The notes under the pieces are model-generated. The model was not told the DNA's origin and ran no database searches. It worked only from the letters and a program-made list of their open reading frames with translations. This document shows, piece after piece, positions 27,701 to 41,100 of a stretch of 64,000 bases of DNA. This DNA is from Rhodeus uyekii. Taxonomy: Eukaryota > Chordata > Actinopteri > Cypriniformes > Acheilognathidae. Where the stretch lies: assembly GCA_037043235.1 (NCBI GenBank), contig JAWRVZ010000157.1, forward strand, positions 452,501 to 516,500. The letters run 5' to 3'. Numbering within the stretch: the stretch's first letter is position 1; each line of letters begins with the position of its first letter. The position numbers and the translations under genes were made by a program.

Positions 27701-30700
27701 TTTTATGATACTGTCTGCAGCATTTATTCTTAACAGTGACTGGAATACAATCCTCAGGCATATATGTAAAAATAAAAGTCGACTTGTGCTTGGAGTGATA
27801 TCAGACAGAGAACTAATTGAACACTAGGTAAAATTGCATTGAAGAACCAAGAAAAACGGACAAAAAGTTAGCTGTGAAAGTTTTGTTTCACCGTAGGCCT
27901 TCTTTTTTAAACTTCACTAAATCATACACTGCCTTCCCCCAGCTTGGAAGTGTTTTATTTTCACTTTTTTAAGCAGAGTGTTGGTGTCAAAATCATTCTT
28001 AACCTCAACTTGAAATGACAAATTTGTTTAATGCGTCGGGAGCAAACCTGGAAAATAAATAGATGAAATGGAGGCTTAGCGGGAGCTAAATCCCACAGCT
28101 GATGGGGACCTGAAGTGTGCGGATTACATGCGGAGCGCATTAAACAATGTCCCTAAATATGCATTGAAATCCTTAAAGCATGAAAGCATCTTGTCATGTG
28201 GTATTAGCATTCAGAGGTGCGTGTCAGACGTCTCTCGCTGCACTGGGGTGTTCTGCGGTGTTAAATGTCATATGCCAGGGTCCACAAATCCCCAAAAGAT
28301 TTCCTGACGTCATACCGTCGTGTCAACTCTTCTTCGTCAGAGCTCTTTACGGTTAAACTGTAACAAGAGTGCCAAGCTTGACAACAGATTCTGCACAATG
28401 TGTATGAAAAAATAGAAAAGCATACGGATGAATCAAGTAGAAAAAAGTCGAGAAAAATTGTCAAGACTTTTGATGATTATTGTTTAGCGCAAGACATATA
28501 AAGCATCAGAATACAACACACAGACTCGCAAAAACCGTTACAAACTCGTGCAAACATGATCCGCCAATGGAGGGTAAACATGAGACAGAAGATACTGGGA
28601 AGGGAATTTTTTCACAGAAACACACCAGAAGTCAGAGCCCATTGGAAATAAAACACTGAAATGTATAAATCTTTCAATTTAAATGCATACATTTTTAATC
28701 ATAAAACATTAAAATATATCCATCTTAAATGTAAAACATTAAAAGGTATAAATCTTCAATAAACTGTCTGATGTTGACTGACCAGAGAGAATTATATTTA
28801 TCCGATTATTCAAAGAGAAGCTTTCAAATTATACATGAACGGGATGTGATCAAGGTATAAAGTCTGTCAGGCTGTTTACTCATGCTCTTTGAAAACATGA
28901 AATAAATGATCCAGTCTGGGTGCCTGATATTACTGGGAGACTAATGCTATTGCCAACGATTGTCATCAAAAAAATGTCTCAAAAAGATTTCAAGAAAATA
29001 TAACACAAATGATCGGGTCAACAATTTCCAAGAGGTCAAGCCACAGAATATATATAACAAAACTGAGAGTATTAACCCCTATGTGACCGAAGGGAGAAAT
29101 GAGCCATACTGTGGTTTATATGGCCATTCATCATCTTCGTCAACTCCTGACAGCATTTTATCAGATCTAACCTTTAGCAGCCTCTATTACGAGCGCCAAC
29201 ATGTTCAGCTCTGATACATGAGCACTAAAAAAGAAAATCGAGAAATTTACAAAGCTGAGGAAGGACGACACTCGCATATTAGCAAAAACAAATGGCAATT
29301 AATGATGCACTGAAATGAAAACCACTGACCAAAACACAAAATTCAGAAACCGCTAATTTAAAATGTGACTTTGTTTGGAGCAACCGTCATGAGTGCAACT
29401 TTGGACATTGGGTGACACTTGGGTGTCCTCAATCTGTGCTCATTAATAATATTTTAGACTAACTTTGCCTTCAGAAAAAGCATGGCATAACATGATAATG
29501 TGCGTTTTAATATGCTCAGTGCTTGTGCACAACTCTCTTGATTTTGCATGTAAATTAGGGACGCACTGATACAATTTTTTCCAGAACTTACATTTTTTTA
29601 AATACAGTAATACCTTGAGATACGAGCGTCCCGACATATTTATTCCGAGGTATTCCGAGATGCAAGCAAGTCTTCAAGCAAATTTTTGCTTTGAAATACG
29701 AGTAAATATTTGAGGTAATTGCACATGATCTCCACTAGAGGCCACCTGTGTAGTACAGCCGTGGTTACCGGGGGCGACGAGTGATACACAAGTATTAAAC
29801 TGGGAGCAGCACGAGTTATGTGTGTTCAGTAATAATAATAATAATAATAATCCTCCTCCGCACACGCCGCCATTAGGTACTACTGTATCGTCTGTTTCTA
29901 AATTAAGAACCATATTTTATTTTATATCACAGGAATCCTTATATACTACTATTTTCTGTGTTTTTCTCTATAGCAATTAAAAAGATGTTTTCCCCCATTG
30001 TTATTAGCACTAATAACAGTTTTTTTAGAGGGCCGGAATGGATTCTTTTTTTTCCCGGTTATTTCTTATGGGAATTTTTTTTTTTTAGATACGAAAAAAA
30101 AAATCGAGTTACGAGCTCGTCCTGGAACGGATTATGCTCATATCTCAAGGTATTGATGTATTGGGTAGAGAAACCAAAATAATATGAATCAAATTAGTTG
30201 GCTTAATTTGTTTCACAAATTACACATATTTTATCTTTAATGTAATATCACAGTGAATATTCAGAGCTGCTCCAGCATTTCTCAACCATGAGGGTTTCTT
30301 TCTACTGAGTGGTTCAAATGGTTAGTTCCAGTGAATTTTCAGGTACAAAGAAAGTAATCAAATGTAAAATAACACTGGATAGTCTTCTCAACTGTTTACG
30401 AGGTACATAGATAATAGTATAGATATAACAGACTATGTTACACAAAGTCAACGACACAGGCATTCTGACATAACACTGGGTGAATTTGTTGGTTCAAGTG
30501 CAAGACAAAAAGAAAGAGAACTCAATTCAGTAGGCCATTTGCATGCTGTCTGAGAAGCAGCTTTCTGGGTGCATGCTTCGAAATGTTTGCTCACTGAAAG
30601 CTTCTTGAAAAAGTCATGCAATTAAAATAATAATCCTGCAATAATATAGGGAACTATTCGCAACACATAAATCATGTAACAGTTCATGTTTATATTAGCA

Positions 30701-33700
30701 TATACAGTAATGCCTTGAGTTCCAGGACTGAGCTCGTAACTCAAATTGTTCGTATCTCAAATCATTTTCCCCATAAGAAATAACTGAAAAAATGTATCCG
30801 TTCCGGCCCTCTGAAAAACTCTTATTAGTGCTAATAACACAGACACACAAAATTATAGTATACAGTAATACCTCGGTTTACGAGCGACTCGGTATACGAG
30901 AAAATCGGTGTACGAGCATGGAGGGTCGTATCGGTGTACGAGCATTGTCTCGATGTACGAGAAAAAAATTCCCTCACCCATGCGCAGTTTTGCGACGAAA
31001 AGATCCCTTTATCACCCCTTAACTCGTTCATTCTCTCAGTGTCTCTCAGTTTGGGAGCATCATTCACCACAGTGCATTATTTTAGAAGTTGTTGTGAATA
31101 TGATTACATGTGAATATGATGAAACTTTATTAATGGAGCATGTTACCAACACCACACATTGCATACTAATGAGACTCACGTGTGTTCTCAAAGGGTCACG
31201 TTCTTAAAGGGCCATACACTTTTAGAGAACAGCATACTATAACAGTTATAACTCTGTACAGATCATGTACACAAGTGATTTACAGCGGTTTTACCTCGTG
31301 TTGTTGCATTAATTGTGATCGCTATTCTTCACGTTGTAATATCGTTACAAATGTTGAAGGAACTAGTTAATCTGTGTTCAGTAAGTTTTAAGTTAACAGT
31401 CTTGTCCCTTTAAGAGGGCGGGGTTTCAGTCGGCGCTAGAGAGAGTGGAGTTCTGAGGGATTTGAGAGAGAGAGCTCGTAAGCAGAGATAGTTTTGATTC
31501 TTCTGTTATCTCTAAAATCTCTGAATGAGAAGGAACCTGTCTGGTTATTAAAAGAAGCAACGCTACAATGTAGTGAAATATATAAGCAGTAACCCCCCCT
31601 CTCGTCTGGATCATGCCAGCAGTGAAGAGGTAAAGTGCATGTTACAGTAAATAGTTAATAATGACAGTTAAACTCTAAAAATACTTAATTAGTATTTATA
31701 TGAGATCTTAATGGTTATAATTTGAAATGTAATTAATAGGTTAAAACTAAAAAAATATTTAAAATGGGCATTTATGGTCGTGTGGAACGAATCAAGTGAT
31801 TTTTAGTGCGTTCTTATGGGGGAAATTGTTTTGGTCTACGAGCATTTTGGTTTACGAGCTCGCTCTAGGAACGAATTAAACTCGTAAACCGAGGTATTAC
31901 TGTATAAGGATTCCTGTGATATAAATTAAAATGTAGTTCTTACCATAGAGATAGACGATACATTAGCGGTGGAGGAGGGAGGGATACTGTAGATCAGTGG
32001 TCTCCAACCTTTTTTGTGCCGCGGACCGGAAAACCATGATAATTATACCGCGGCAAATTTTGCGCACGATTGTTGACGGGGCGGCAGTGTGTGCGATTGT
32101 TGACGGGGGGCGGTGCGCGCGATTGCTGACTGGGGGGGGGGGGGGGGGGGGGGGCTTCTGAACTTCTGACAGGGAAGCGAAACACGCCTCCTCACCGCCA
32201 AAGCTACAGCGCCACAGCCGCTAGTAGCTCATGGACCGGTCCACGAATTCGATCCGCGGCCCGGTACCATTTCATTACCGGGGGTTGGGGACCACTGCTG
32301 TAGATAATGCAAACAATATGGAAGTGTAGTGTTTCTTCCCGTGTTGTGTATTGGATAGACTCAGAACCTCATATTTATTATTATTGAACACACATAACTC
32401 GTGCTGCTCCCAGCTTAATACTCATGAATCACTCGTCGCCCCCGGTAACCCCCGCTGTAAAACTAATGTGGCATCTAGTGGAGATCATATGCAATTACCC
32501 CATAAATGTAAATAACATACACCACAGGACTCGTGGGAGATGCGTATGGAAGTCGACGAACACAAGAAGTGAAGGAGGCGGCTTGAGCTGCTTCGAGTGC
32601 TCAAACACCTAGCGTCGGCGTCTGTAAGCTGCTCGTATCTCAAATCTTTACTCATATTTCAAATCTTTACTCGTACGTCAGGACGCTCATATCTCAAGGC
32701 ATTACTGTACATGATTCAGAAGTGCGCTCGCTCGCTCTTTCTCTCTTTATGTTAACATTAGTAATATTTAGCTCGTGCATGGCATCGGGTCTTCATATCA
32801 GAGCATTTTAAGAAGCATAGTAGCGCAGTATAGTAGCATGTGCATCACCAATTTAAACACAACATGGTGAGGAAAACGCACTGCATGGGTGTCCAATTTT
32901 ATTCCAAAACTGAAATGTTACAGAAACCACTGGTTCATATTCAACAATAATTTAACCCTGTAAATAACAATAGTCGAATTGTTTCCCCCCAAATCAAATA
33001 GTTTATTGAGCTTTTAAGGTGCTCAAGATCAGCAAGGACATCCTTCAAACATCATCTTCCAGTCGAACAGGGTTGAAGCGACACAAGAGTGAGAGTAAAT
33101 GATGACAGAATGATCATTAGCATGTGAGCCATTTCTTTAATACAAGTCAAACTGCTTATGAGAGGAGACATTTAATCGTATTTCCCGATGCGCCGTCACT
33201 CCTAGCAGTTGTCCATGAAGGGGAGGCATCAGTCCAGAGTCGCATTTCATTACGCGACACATTTAACCTCACCCACTTCAACTAAAACATACACAAGCCT
33301 TATTATGTGTTTAATATTCACTATCAGCTGAATAATTTTTAATGCAACTTATAGCCGAGTAGATGGATAACTCAATTATGCGCACATCCGTCACGGAGAC
33401 TGCCGAAGCCAGCGGAGATTGATGGGAAGGTGAGGCCGACGGCGTCTTTAGCATCAGATCCAGGCAGCGAGCCTGAACCGGCTCTCCTCCTCCACTGCTT
33501 CGCTCTTTATAGGCAAGGCATCATTACCCATGACGAGAGTTTATTATGAGCGCTGCGTTTTGGCCACACTATTGTTTGGATGATGAATGCTGCGGCTGCA
33601 AGTTTCAGAGAGGAAATTAGTTGTCGTTTGGGAAAAAAACACTGCATTTCTCACATTAATTTGTTTTAAGGGAGAACGAGGAACAATTAACAGTATTCTT

Positions 33701-35048
33701 ACATAAAAAGTTCACTGGGTTTCTAAATATAACCTTAGGGTTCATGACTCAATTTGAAAAAAACCTTTGGCAAAGGGTTCTATACAAGGAGAAATGTCTT
33801 ACATGACGCATAGTACTTTCTTTATTAACAGGTCCCGCAAATGCTTTCTAGTGATAAAGCATGTTCACTAATAATTTAATTTAGTGTGTACCCCTAAAAT
33901 GGTCTGTGTATGAACCTCTTCTTCTAACAGTGTGATTCTTCCTTTATGTGAAGGATATGATCATGTTAATGATAATAATATTAATTAGTAATTATTATAT
34001 TAAATATATTAAATTAAAGAATATTTTGAATATTTCTGTACTATTTTTAAATTTATTTTACTGTAAAATTACAATTCTAACGTCTTAATGTCTTCCTTTT
34101 CAAATTATATACAGTAATCCCACGCCACTTCGCAGTTTCGCGGCCTCATTGCATTGCAGATTTTTCTAAAATATTTATAGAAAAATAAAAATTCAAAAAT
34201 ATCGGCATCCATAAAAAAAAATAAAGCAGCGTTGCTTCATCGTGATGTGCGAGAAACGGTTTCCCAGAATGCCAGACAAAGAGAGAAACGCTCTCAGAGG
34301 CTTTGTACACACCCACGGCACTCAGACAAGACATGTGATTGGTTCCCGGTGCGAGATCGACCAAGGAGAGCACGAGTGGATGTATCCCGTGAGCTGATTG
34401 GCTGATCCTACTTCGCAGATTTTCACCCATCGCGCGAGGTTCTGGTCCACATTAACCGCGATAAACGAGGGATCACTGTACCATCACGCTTTTATTTAAA
34501 CGGGTTGCAGGCTGTTTTTACAGTGATGGCGATGTATGATCATTTACACACTGAAAAATGAATCAAGCTATTCTGTTTATATCATATTCATATCGTTTAG
34601 CCCTTACGAACAGTCCTTGAAAACACTGCCATTTGGTGCAAATGATGACAATGCTTGAAAATAATCAAATCAGAAGTTGTGTCACTCTGATGCGCTGCAC
34701 TAATTGAAAAGGCTGCGACGATATTGGGAAGGTCACTGGAAAGGAAACTCGCTGACCTTTTCAATATTTCGCTGACATAAGTCATACAAACAGAAGAGAT
34801 GAAGTAACAAGTGACAGCAAAAGGATTGAACCTCCAGAGCACGTGATTGGCTGAATGAGAGGAGACAACAGGAAGCTGGACACGGGCGCTCCTCTGCTCC
34901 GAGAGCATTGCAAATGTCAAATGTAAATGTCAATTAAAAATTACAAGCAGCTCTGAAAGGTGGACTTTGAAGGGTCTGACATTTTTTTTTTGACAAGCCA
35001 AAGTTTATCTGACAAGGCAGCGCACAGACATGACAGCATGTGCCGTCT

Positions 35049-35105
<57 letters not shown>

Positions 35106-38100
35106 AGGATCAGGCTGAAGACTGTAATGGAGCCGTTGAAGCACATCCCATCAGATCAGAAAAATAAAGCGATTCTCATGAGAGACCGTAACGGACAAAG
35201 GGATGTTTTTGGTTAATGTTTTCATTCATATGTGAGCACATTCCATTCGTCTTCACCAAATGATTCAGGAGCATTTGTCGCATTGTGTGGTTAAGCATGG
35301 ACTTGCTAGTAGAGAGTTCTGAATACAGCAGGTCGGTTTTTTATTAAATATGTTTAGGTATTTGTGAAATCCCTCAGAAACAAATATGACTGAATTATTA
35401 CAATATTAGCAAAAGGAATGTTTAGAAATCTAAAACTGATAGATTGGCACAATAAAGCATATAGAAAAGAACAGCCTTAAGATGTGTCTGTGACGTATAA
35501 AATGTCTAAACATTTGCACAGCAATATTATAAGTTCTGCTTCTTATACTGTAAATTTATGCAAAATGTACAAGTTTTGATATTTTAGTTTTGATTTTTTT
35601 TTTAACACATACTAGACATGCACTGATACCTCTTTTTCCAGAACGAGTCCGACGCTGATAGTTTTATTTTTACTACCTGCTAAGTATCGACACCTGTGTT
35701 TTCATAGCATTTTAATGCAAATATTGGGCACAAAAATGCTCTTTTGTATTTACATATAATATCTCATTAATCAGTGTTAAATCATGTTTTAATAACTTTG
35801 CTGTGCAGTCTGAACATGAAAGGGTAGAATGAAGGTGTGTATTTTAATCGATCATGTCGTGTTCTGCGTCGGAGTGTGTTCTGATAGCGCTGTTGTTCAG
35901 TGTGGAGAAGTGAACGAGGTCTGACCTGTTGCAGTAGCTCCAGAACTGCTCGTTCAGGTAAGCGTGATGGCTGTGGTCGTCTCCAAATGAAGCTTTGCTC
36001 TCAATCCAGTGAACGATATGACCATCAACAGCTGCGGAGGAACACAAAAGCTTTAACTGGCTGATCTCAAGAGCAGGTTAGTAAGGTAAGTTTACCATAA
36101 GCACTGCTTAAACAGAGAAAGGGAGAGTGATTAACATTATTATTTAGTCTACTTTGATAAAATGCCACAATTATTTCATGCAAAACTGATTTGATGGGAA
36201 ATCTGTGAACAGACGTTTAATGAAATTTACAGTTAACAGATGTTTGTCAATGTATTGGTTCTACCAGTCAATAAGTGAATGACAGAACTCGCCTATCGGC
36301 ACCTCCAGAATGATGTCGGGGGTTTTGTCGTAACCCTTGGCACGGAGCTGGTTCTCATCTGCATGGAAACAGAGATTTAAAATGGTTTTCCTCTTTTCTT
36401 TTTGTGCAAGTCATGTTTGAGTTAAATGATCAATCTCTTTGACCCTCAGAACTGAACTGAATGTCTCACACAAACTGTACTGCTATCGTGTTCAAAGTGT
36501 TTTTAGCTTTTCCAGCCTTCAGTAAGAGCTCATTTCCACCAACAGTGTTGTCACAAATCCAAAATCGTTCTCGATTATACCAGACAATTCAACAACAAAC
36601 GGGACCTTATTGTAAAGTGTTACTGCTAGTGTTCATTCATTCACATAAACCTGGACTTTAAACGGTATTTAGTCAAGTCACAATTTTAAGTAACACAGAT
36701 ACCAACAATAAAATACTTTCAAATAAATTAGAAACTTAAAATCAACAGAAAAATACAGCAGATTGTGTTTAAAGCCGAATTTTACACACTACTCAATTTG
36801 CATTTTTAAACACTGATCAGTATTACAAGTCCACAAGTTATGAATTTGGCAGACGCTTTTATCCAAAGCGTCTTATATTTGCATTCAAGAAACACATTGA
36901 CATTCTAATCCAGGGGTCTCAAACTCAAATGAGCCGGGGGCCGAATGAGGCAGAGTTTGGGTGAGGCAGGGCCACATCAAGTATTCCACAAAAAAAATAT
37001 TTGTCATTATTGACAGTTCTTTAACTTCAATGGGTTCTTCTTCTATGTACTTGGACTTACTGAAGTTCAAGGTTGAGGAAAAAGTTACTAATTTTTTCGA
37101 GATACTAAGTCATTATTATGATAAACTCTCATTATTTTGAGATAAGTCAATACTATGAAACTTTCTCATTTTTTCCAGATATTAAGTCATTATTATGAGA
37201 AATTCTCATTATTTTAAGATACTAAGTCATTACTATGATAATCTCTCTCATTATTTCGAGATACTAAGTCATTATTATGAGAAATTTTCTCATTATTTCG
37301 AAATATTGAGTCATTATTATGAAACTTCTAATTCTGTCCAGATACTAAGTCATTATTATGAGAAACTCTCTCATTATTATGACTTAAATAATCATTTTTT
37401 TCTCAACTGTGGCGGAAACGGGCTTCCATACTTTCCTGATGACATGAACATCGTAATATTTTATATGGTAGAAAATACAGATATAGGCGACTGCTACCGG
37501 CTGTTAATTATTAGCTGGGACTGTGGGACGCATTAATAAATGTATTATATACAAACAATGGGATGCAGCCACGGAGGCGATATTTACTGGATTTTATTTT
37601 CTATATTATAACACCGATGTCCCGCAAATCAGCCCATTTCAAATTATGGAAAAACAAATACAATCCGCATGACGCTAAATCCAACGCCGATAACAGTAAC
37701 ATTCACTTCGTCCAGCTCAAAGTAGAACATGCTCAATTTCAATCACAATAAGAAGTAATAATTCTATGACGGCTTTGACAAATGTGATGTTACACGGGCA
37801 GCTCCACAGTTGTTTCTTTGTCTGCATCAAGCCCGGCCGATGCCCCGCCCCCGGGAGTCATGTACTCCACTGTGATTGGTTGGCTTGTACAGCTCCAGCT
37901 CCACCTCGCACGAAAAAGGAATCTTCCGCACACAACGCGGTAAAGCGATATTCATTCAGCACTCGCGGGCCACACTTACATTAAACTTTCCCGCGGGCCA
38001 CAAAATATCGTTTCGCGGGCCGCATGTTTGAGACCCCTGTTCTAATCAGTTCTTGCTTTCCCTGGAAATCGAACCCATGACCTTGGCATCGCAAATCCAT

Positions 38101-41100
38101 AAGGCATTTTTATTCAAAAGAGATGGAAGTCATTTTATTATATACGAGAATTATGTACAGTGGCTCCTCCTACTTTTCCTAGTCATATATAGCACCAGTT
38201 TATTAAGAAATTACGATTTTATTCTCTTCGACTTCGCAAAGGTTTTATGTGATACTCAAAATTTGTGTATAAACATTAAAATTTAGTGTTTAATGTTTTC
38301 ACTTCTAAAAGTTAAGTTATGTTTTAAGTACATCAAGCTACTATTGTAAGATTTATTTTGATTAAATGGATTCCTCATGATGCCACCCCTTTAAAACAGT
38401 TCCATTACAAACCCAGCAGCTAGCATCTGGTGAAGGCACATGCGTGACCTCGGCCACCACAAACAATGCAAAGTCACCCGAGGACAGGAAAGCCACAGAT
38501 AGTGTCTGTTAAATGTTTGCTGGCACTGCACAAACGTCTCTTCAGTCTGGGGTGGTGATGGAGGGTGTGTTGTATCAGTGGTAAGTGTGACCTCAGCTAT
38601 TGTCCTTGAGTCCTGGTGAAACACCTGATTTCTCCATTAAATCACAGCGTGCGGGTCATTCGGCCTCTCCGCGTCCAGTCAAGCTGAACTGCTACAGGGC
38701 GAAAGGGGGGCGTTCAGGGCGAGGTTCTGTCGACATGGTCACGGCGAGCAGATCATCTTTGTACATCAGCTTTGATGAGAATTAATGAGCTGTCTCAGCC
38801 AATACATTTATCAGGCCACTGTGACCCACAAGCCCAAACACCCTGAGACGGGTCAGAACGCACTGCTTTCGCAGCACAGACGATCATTCAAGCGCACTCA
38901 GGATACAACATATTAATAATGCACTGCAGCTCTTCTTTAACATTATATCAAAACATCAAAATCACAAGTCGTGTAAAAGTAATAAGCAAAAATAAGTTTA
39001 TAGTAGACTATTAACACAGATTATATGACAGAGTAAATGACACGTGTTCCAACAGTAGAGCAAAAACGTTCTCTCAAAGTCCAACCTTATAAACGATAAT
39101 TGCCTACTTCAGGAGGTCAAACTAAATATTAGATGCAGTAACACATTATATAACTTTCATTAATAAATAATTAACAAACATTATATAATGCTTAACAGAT
39201 CATTAGTTAATATATATTCCCATAGCTAGAAATAATGTGCTAGTTAATGTTTGCTAAGGAATTTATTAAACATTACATGTTGATTGATTAACATATCGTT
39301 ACGTAAATTAAAATGCTTACTAATCTCATTAAACTTCAGTTCATATATTACCTAATGCACAAATGCAAAAAGTTGTTTGGTAGCTATGAGTGATGTGGAC
39401 ATTCAACAAAAGATTGAACAATATAAGAACGACTGGTCACAAATAATGCGCGTCTTTAACGATGAATGATGAACGGATGGACTTTAACGATTTTTTTTAC
39501 TTGCGTAAAAAAATGTGTGGGATACAATGTGTTCATGTTAAGTTCATGTTCTATTGCAAAATAGCATGTGTTTGTGGTGACGTGATTGTGGGTTAACGGT
39601 TTACTTAAGGGAACATTAAACTACATTGTTTTAAAAACATAAGTATCTTCATGAACAATTACTGTTTTATCAAGGAATATCCTGTCTAAGGACACAGAAT
39701 TGCGGCGTTGTCTTTAGCAAAACTTAAATAACCAGCTTTTACAGAAGCATCGTTACAGTAGCTAAAAGTCCTAAATGATTAATAATAAACATTTATAGAA
39801 ATGATGAATAGCTTCAAATTCAGATTTGGCACTTAAATTATTTGTAAAAAAAAATAAAATACAGACCACAACAAATGTAGACCAAAGTATGACCGTGATT
39901 ATGAGTCATTGAATAATATGTTCAAATCAATAGTGTGTGAAGTGTTTAAAATGATTAAAGTAACTAATGTAGAAAAACATGCTTTAGATATTGAAAGTTG
40001 AATAACATTTGTGTTTTATTTAAAGTAAATAATAATCTATTAACCATTATGTAAAGTAGGATATGTTTATTGATGTTTGCGTGCGTATGTATGTATGTGT
40101 ATATAAACAGAGAAAAACAAACACACAAACCTGTGTGCAAGCCTGAACAAATTAAATATATACAGTAATACCTCGGTTTACGAGTGACTTAGTATACGAG
40201 CAAATCACAAATCAAGTGATTTTTAGTGCATTCTTATGGGGACAGTTGTTTAGGTGTACGAGTATTTTGGGTTACGAGCTCTCGGAACGAATTAAACCGA
40301 GATATTACTGTACAAACAAAACTCTGTAAAGTGGGTTGCAGATGCGGTCTAAATTAAACTCAGTGGAGTCTAGCTAGTTTGGGAACAAATGCTTACCTAG
40401 AAACGACAGGTTTCTCTCTCTCAGTTTCACTCGCAGAATGTCTTCATGCTCCAGACCGATGGCACTATGAGATCATGGTTAAGGGCGCACTGGAAACAAA
40501 CTTCACACAACTCTTTGCTTATGGCAGTCAGAAACAGCTGTGCACTTTAATTTGTGTCCTCTTCTCATCTCTCATGGGAATTGCAGTGAAAATTTGGATG
40601 GTCAACTTTTAAGAGGCACATCTATAAATGTTACCTGTGCTTGCTTGCCATGGAAACACAGACAGCTAAGCGGGTTGCTGTGGTAACAGCAGAAAAATGT
40701 GTGTTTTGTTGTAATATCAAGAGTGTGCGTATCAGAGACAAACCTCTCTGACCTAAACCTCAACACAGACCTGTCTGCGCAAAACCCAACATCACAATAC
40801 CAGGGTGTTGCTAGGGTGATCTGAGTTGTTGCCAGGGTGTTGCTAGGGTGATCTGATTGGTTGCCAGGGTGCTGCTAGAGTGATTTGAGTGGTTGTAAGG
40901 GTGCTGCTAGAGTGATCTGAGTGGATGCCAGGGTGGTGCATTGTTGTGAGTTGCTACTAGGGTGTTCTGAGTGGTTGCCAGGGTATTTCTAGGGTGTTCT
41001 GAGTGGTTGCCAGGGTATTTCTAGGGTGTTCTGAGTGGTTGCCAGGGTATTTCTAGGGTGATCTGATTGGTTGCCAGGGTATTTCTAGGGTGATCTGATT

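Larger units (their letters stand above)
30705..32707 (+). mobile_element. Family A pogo/Tigger-like element carrying two nested insertions
   Basis: The outer ends are CAGTAATGCCTTGAG (30705) and CTCAAGGCATTACTG (32707), flanked by TA. Removing 30863-31902 (family B) and 31995-32297 (hAT) leaves about 650 bp that follows the 8496-9201 copy, including the shared interior GGAAGTGTAGTGTTTCTTCC. Confidence 0.9.

Noticed and set aside
37195..37536. 113-codon frame with repeated ILSHYYE
   Set aside because: A translation of the tandem array inside the hAT element, not a gene.
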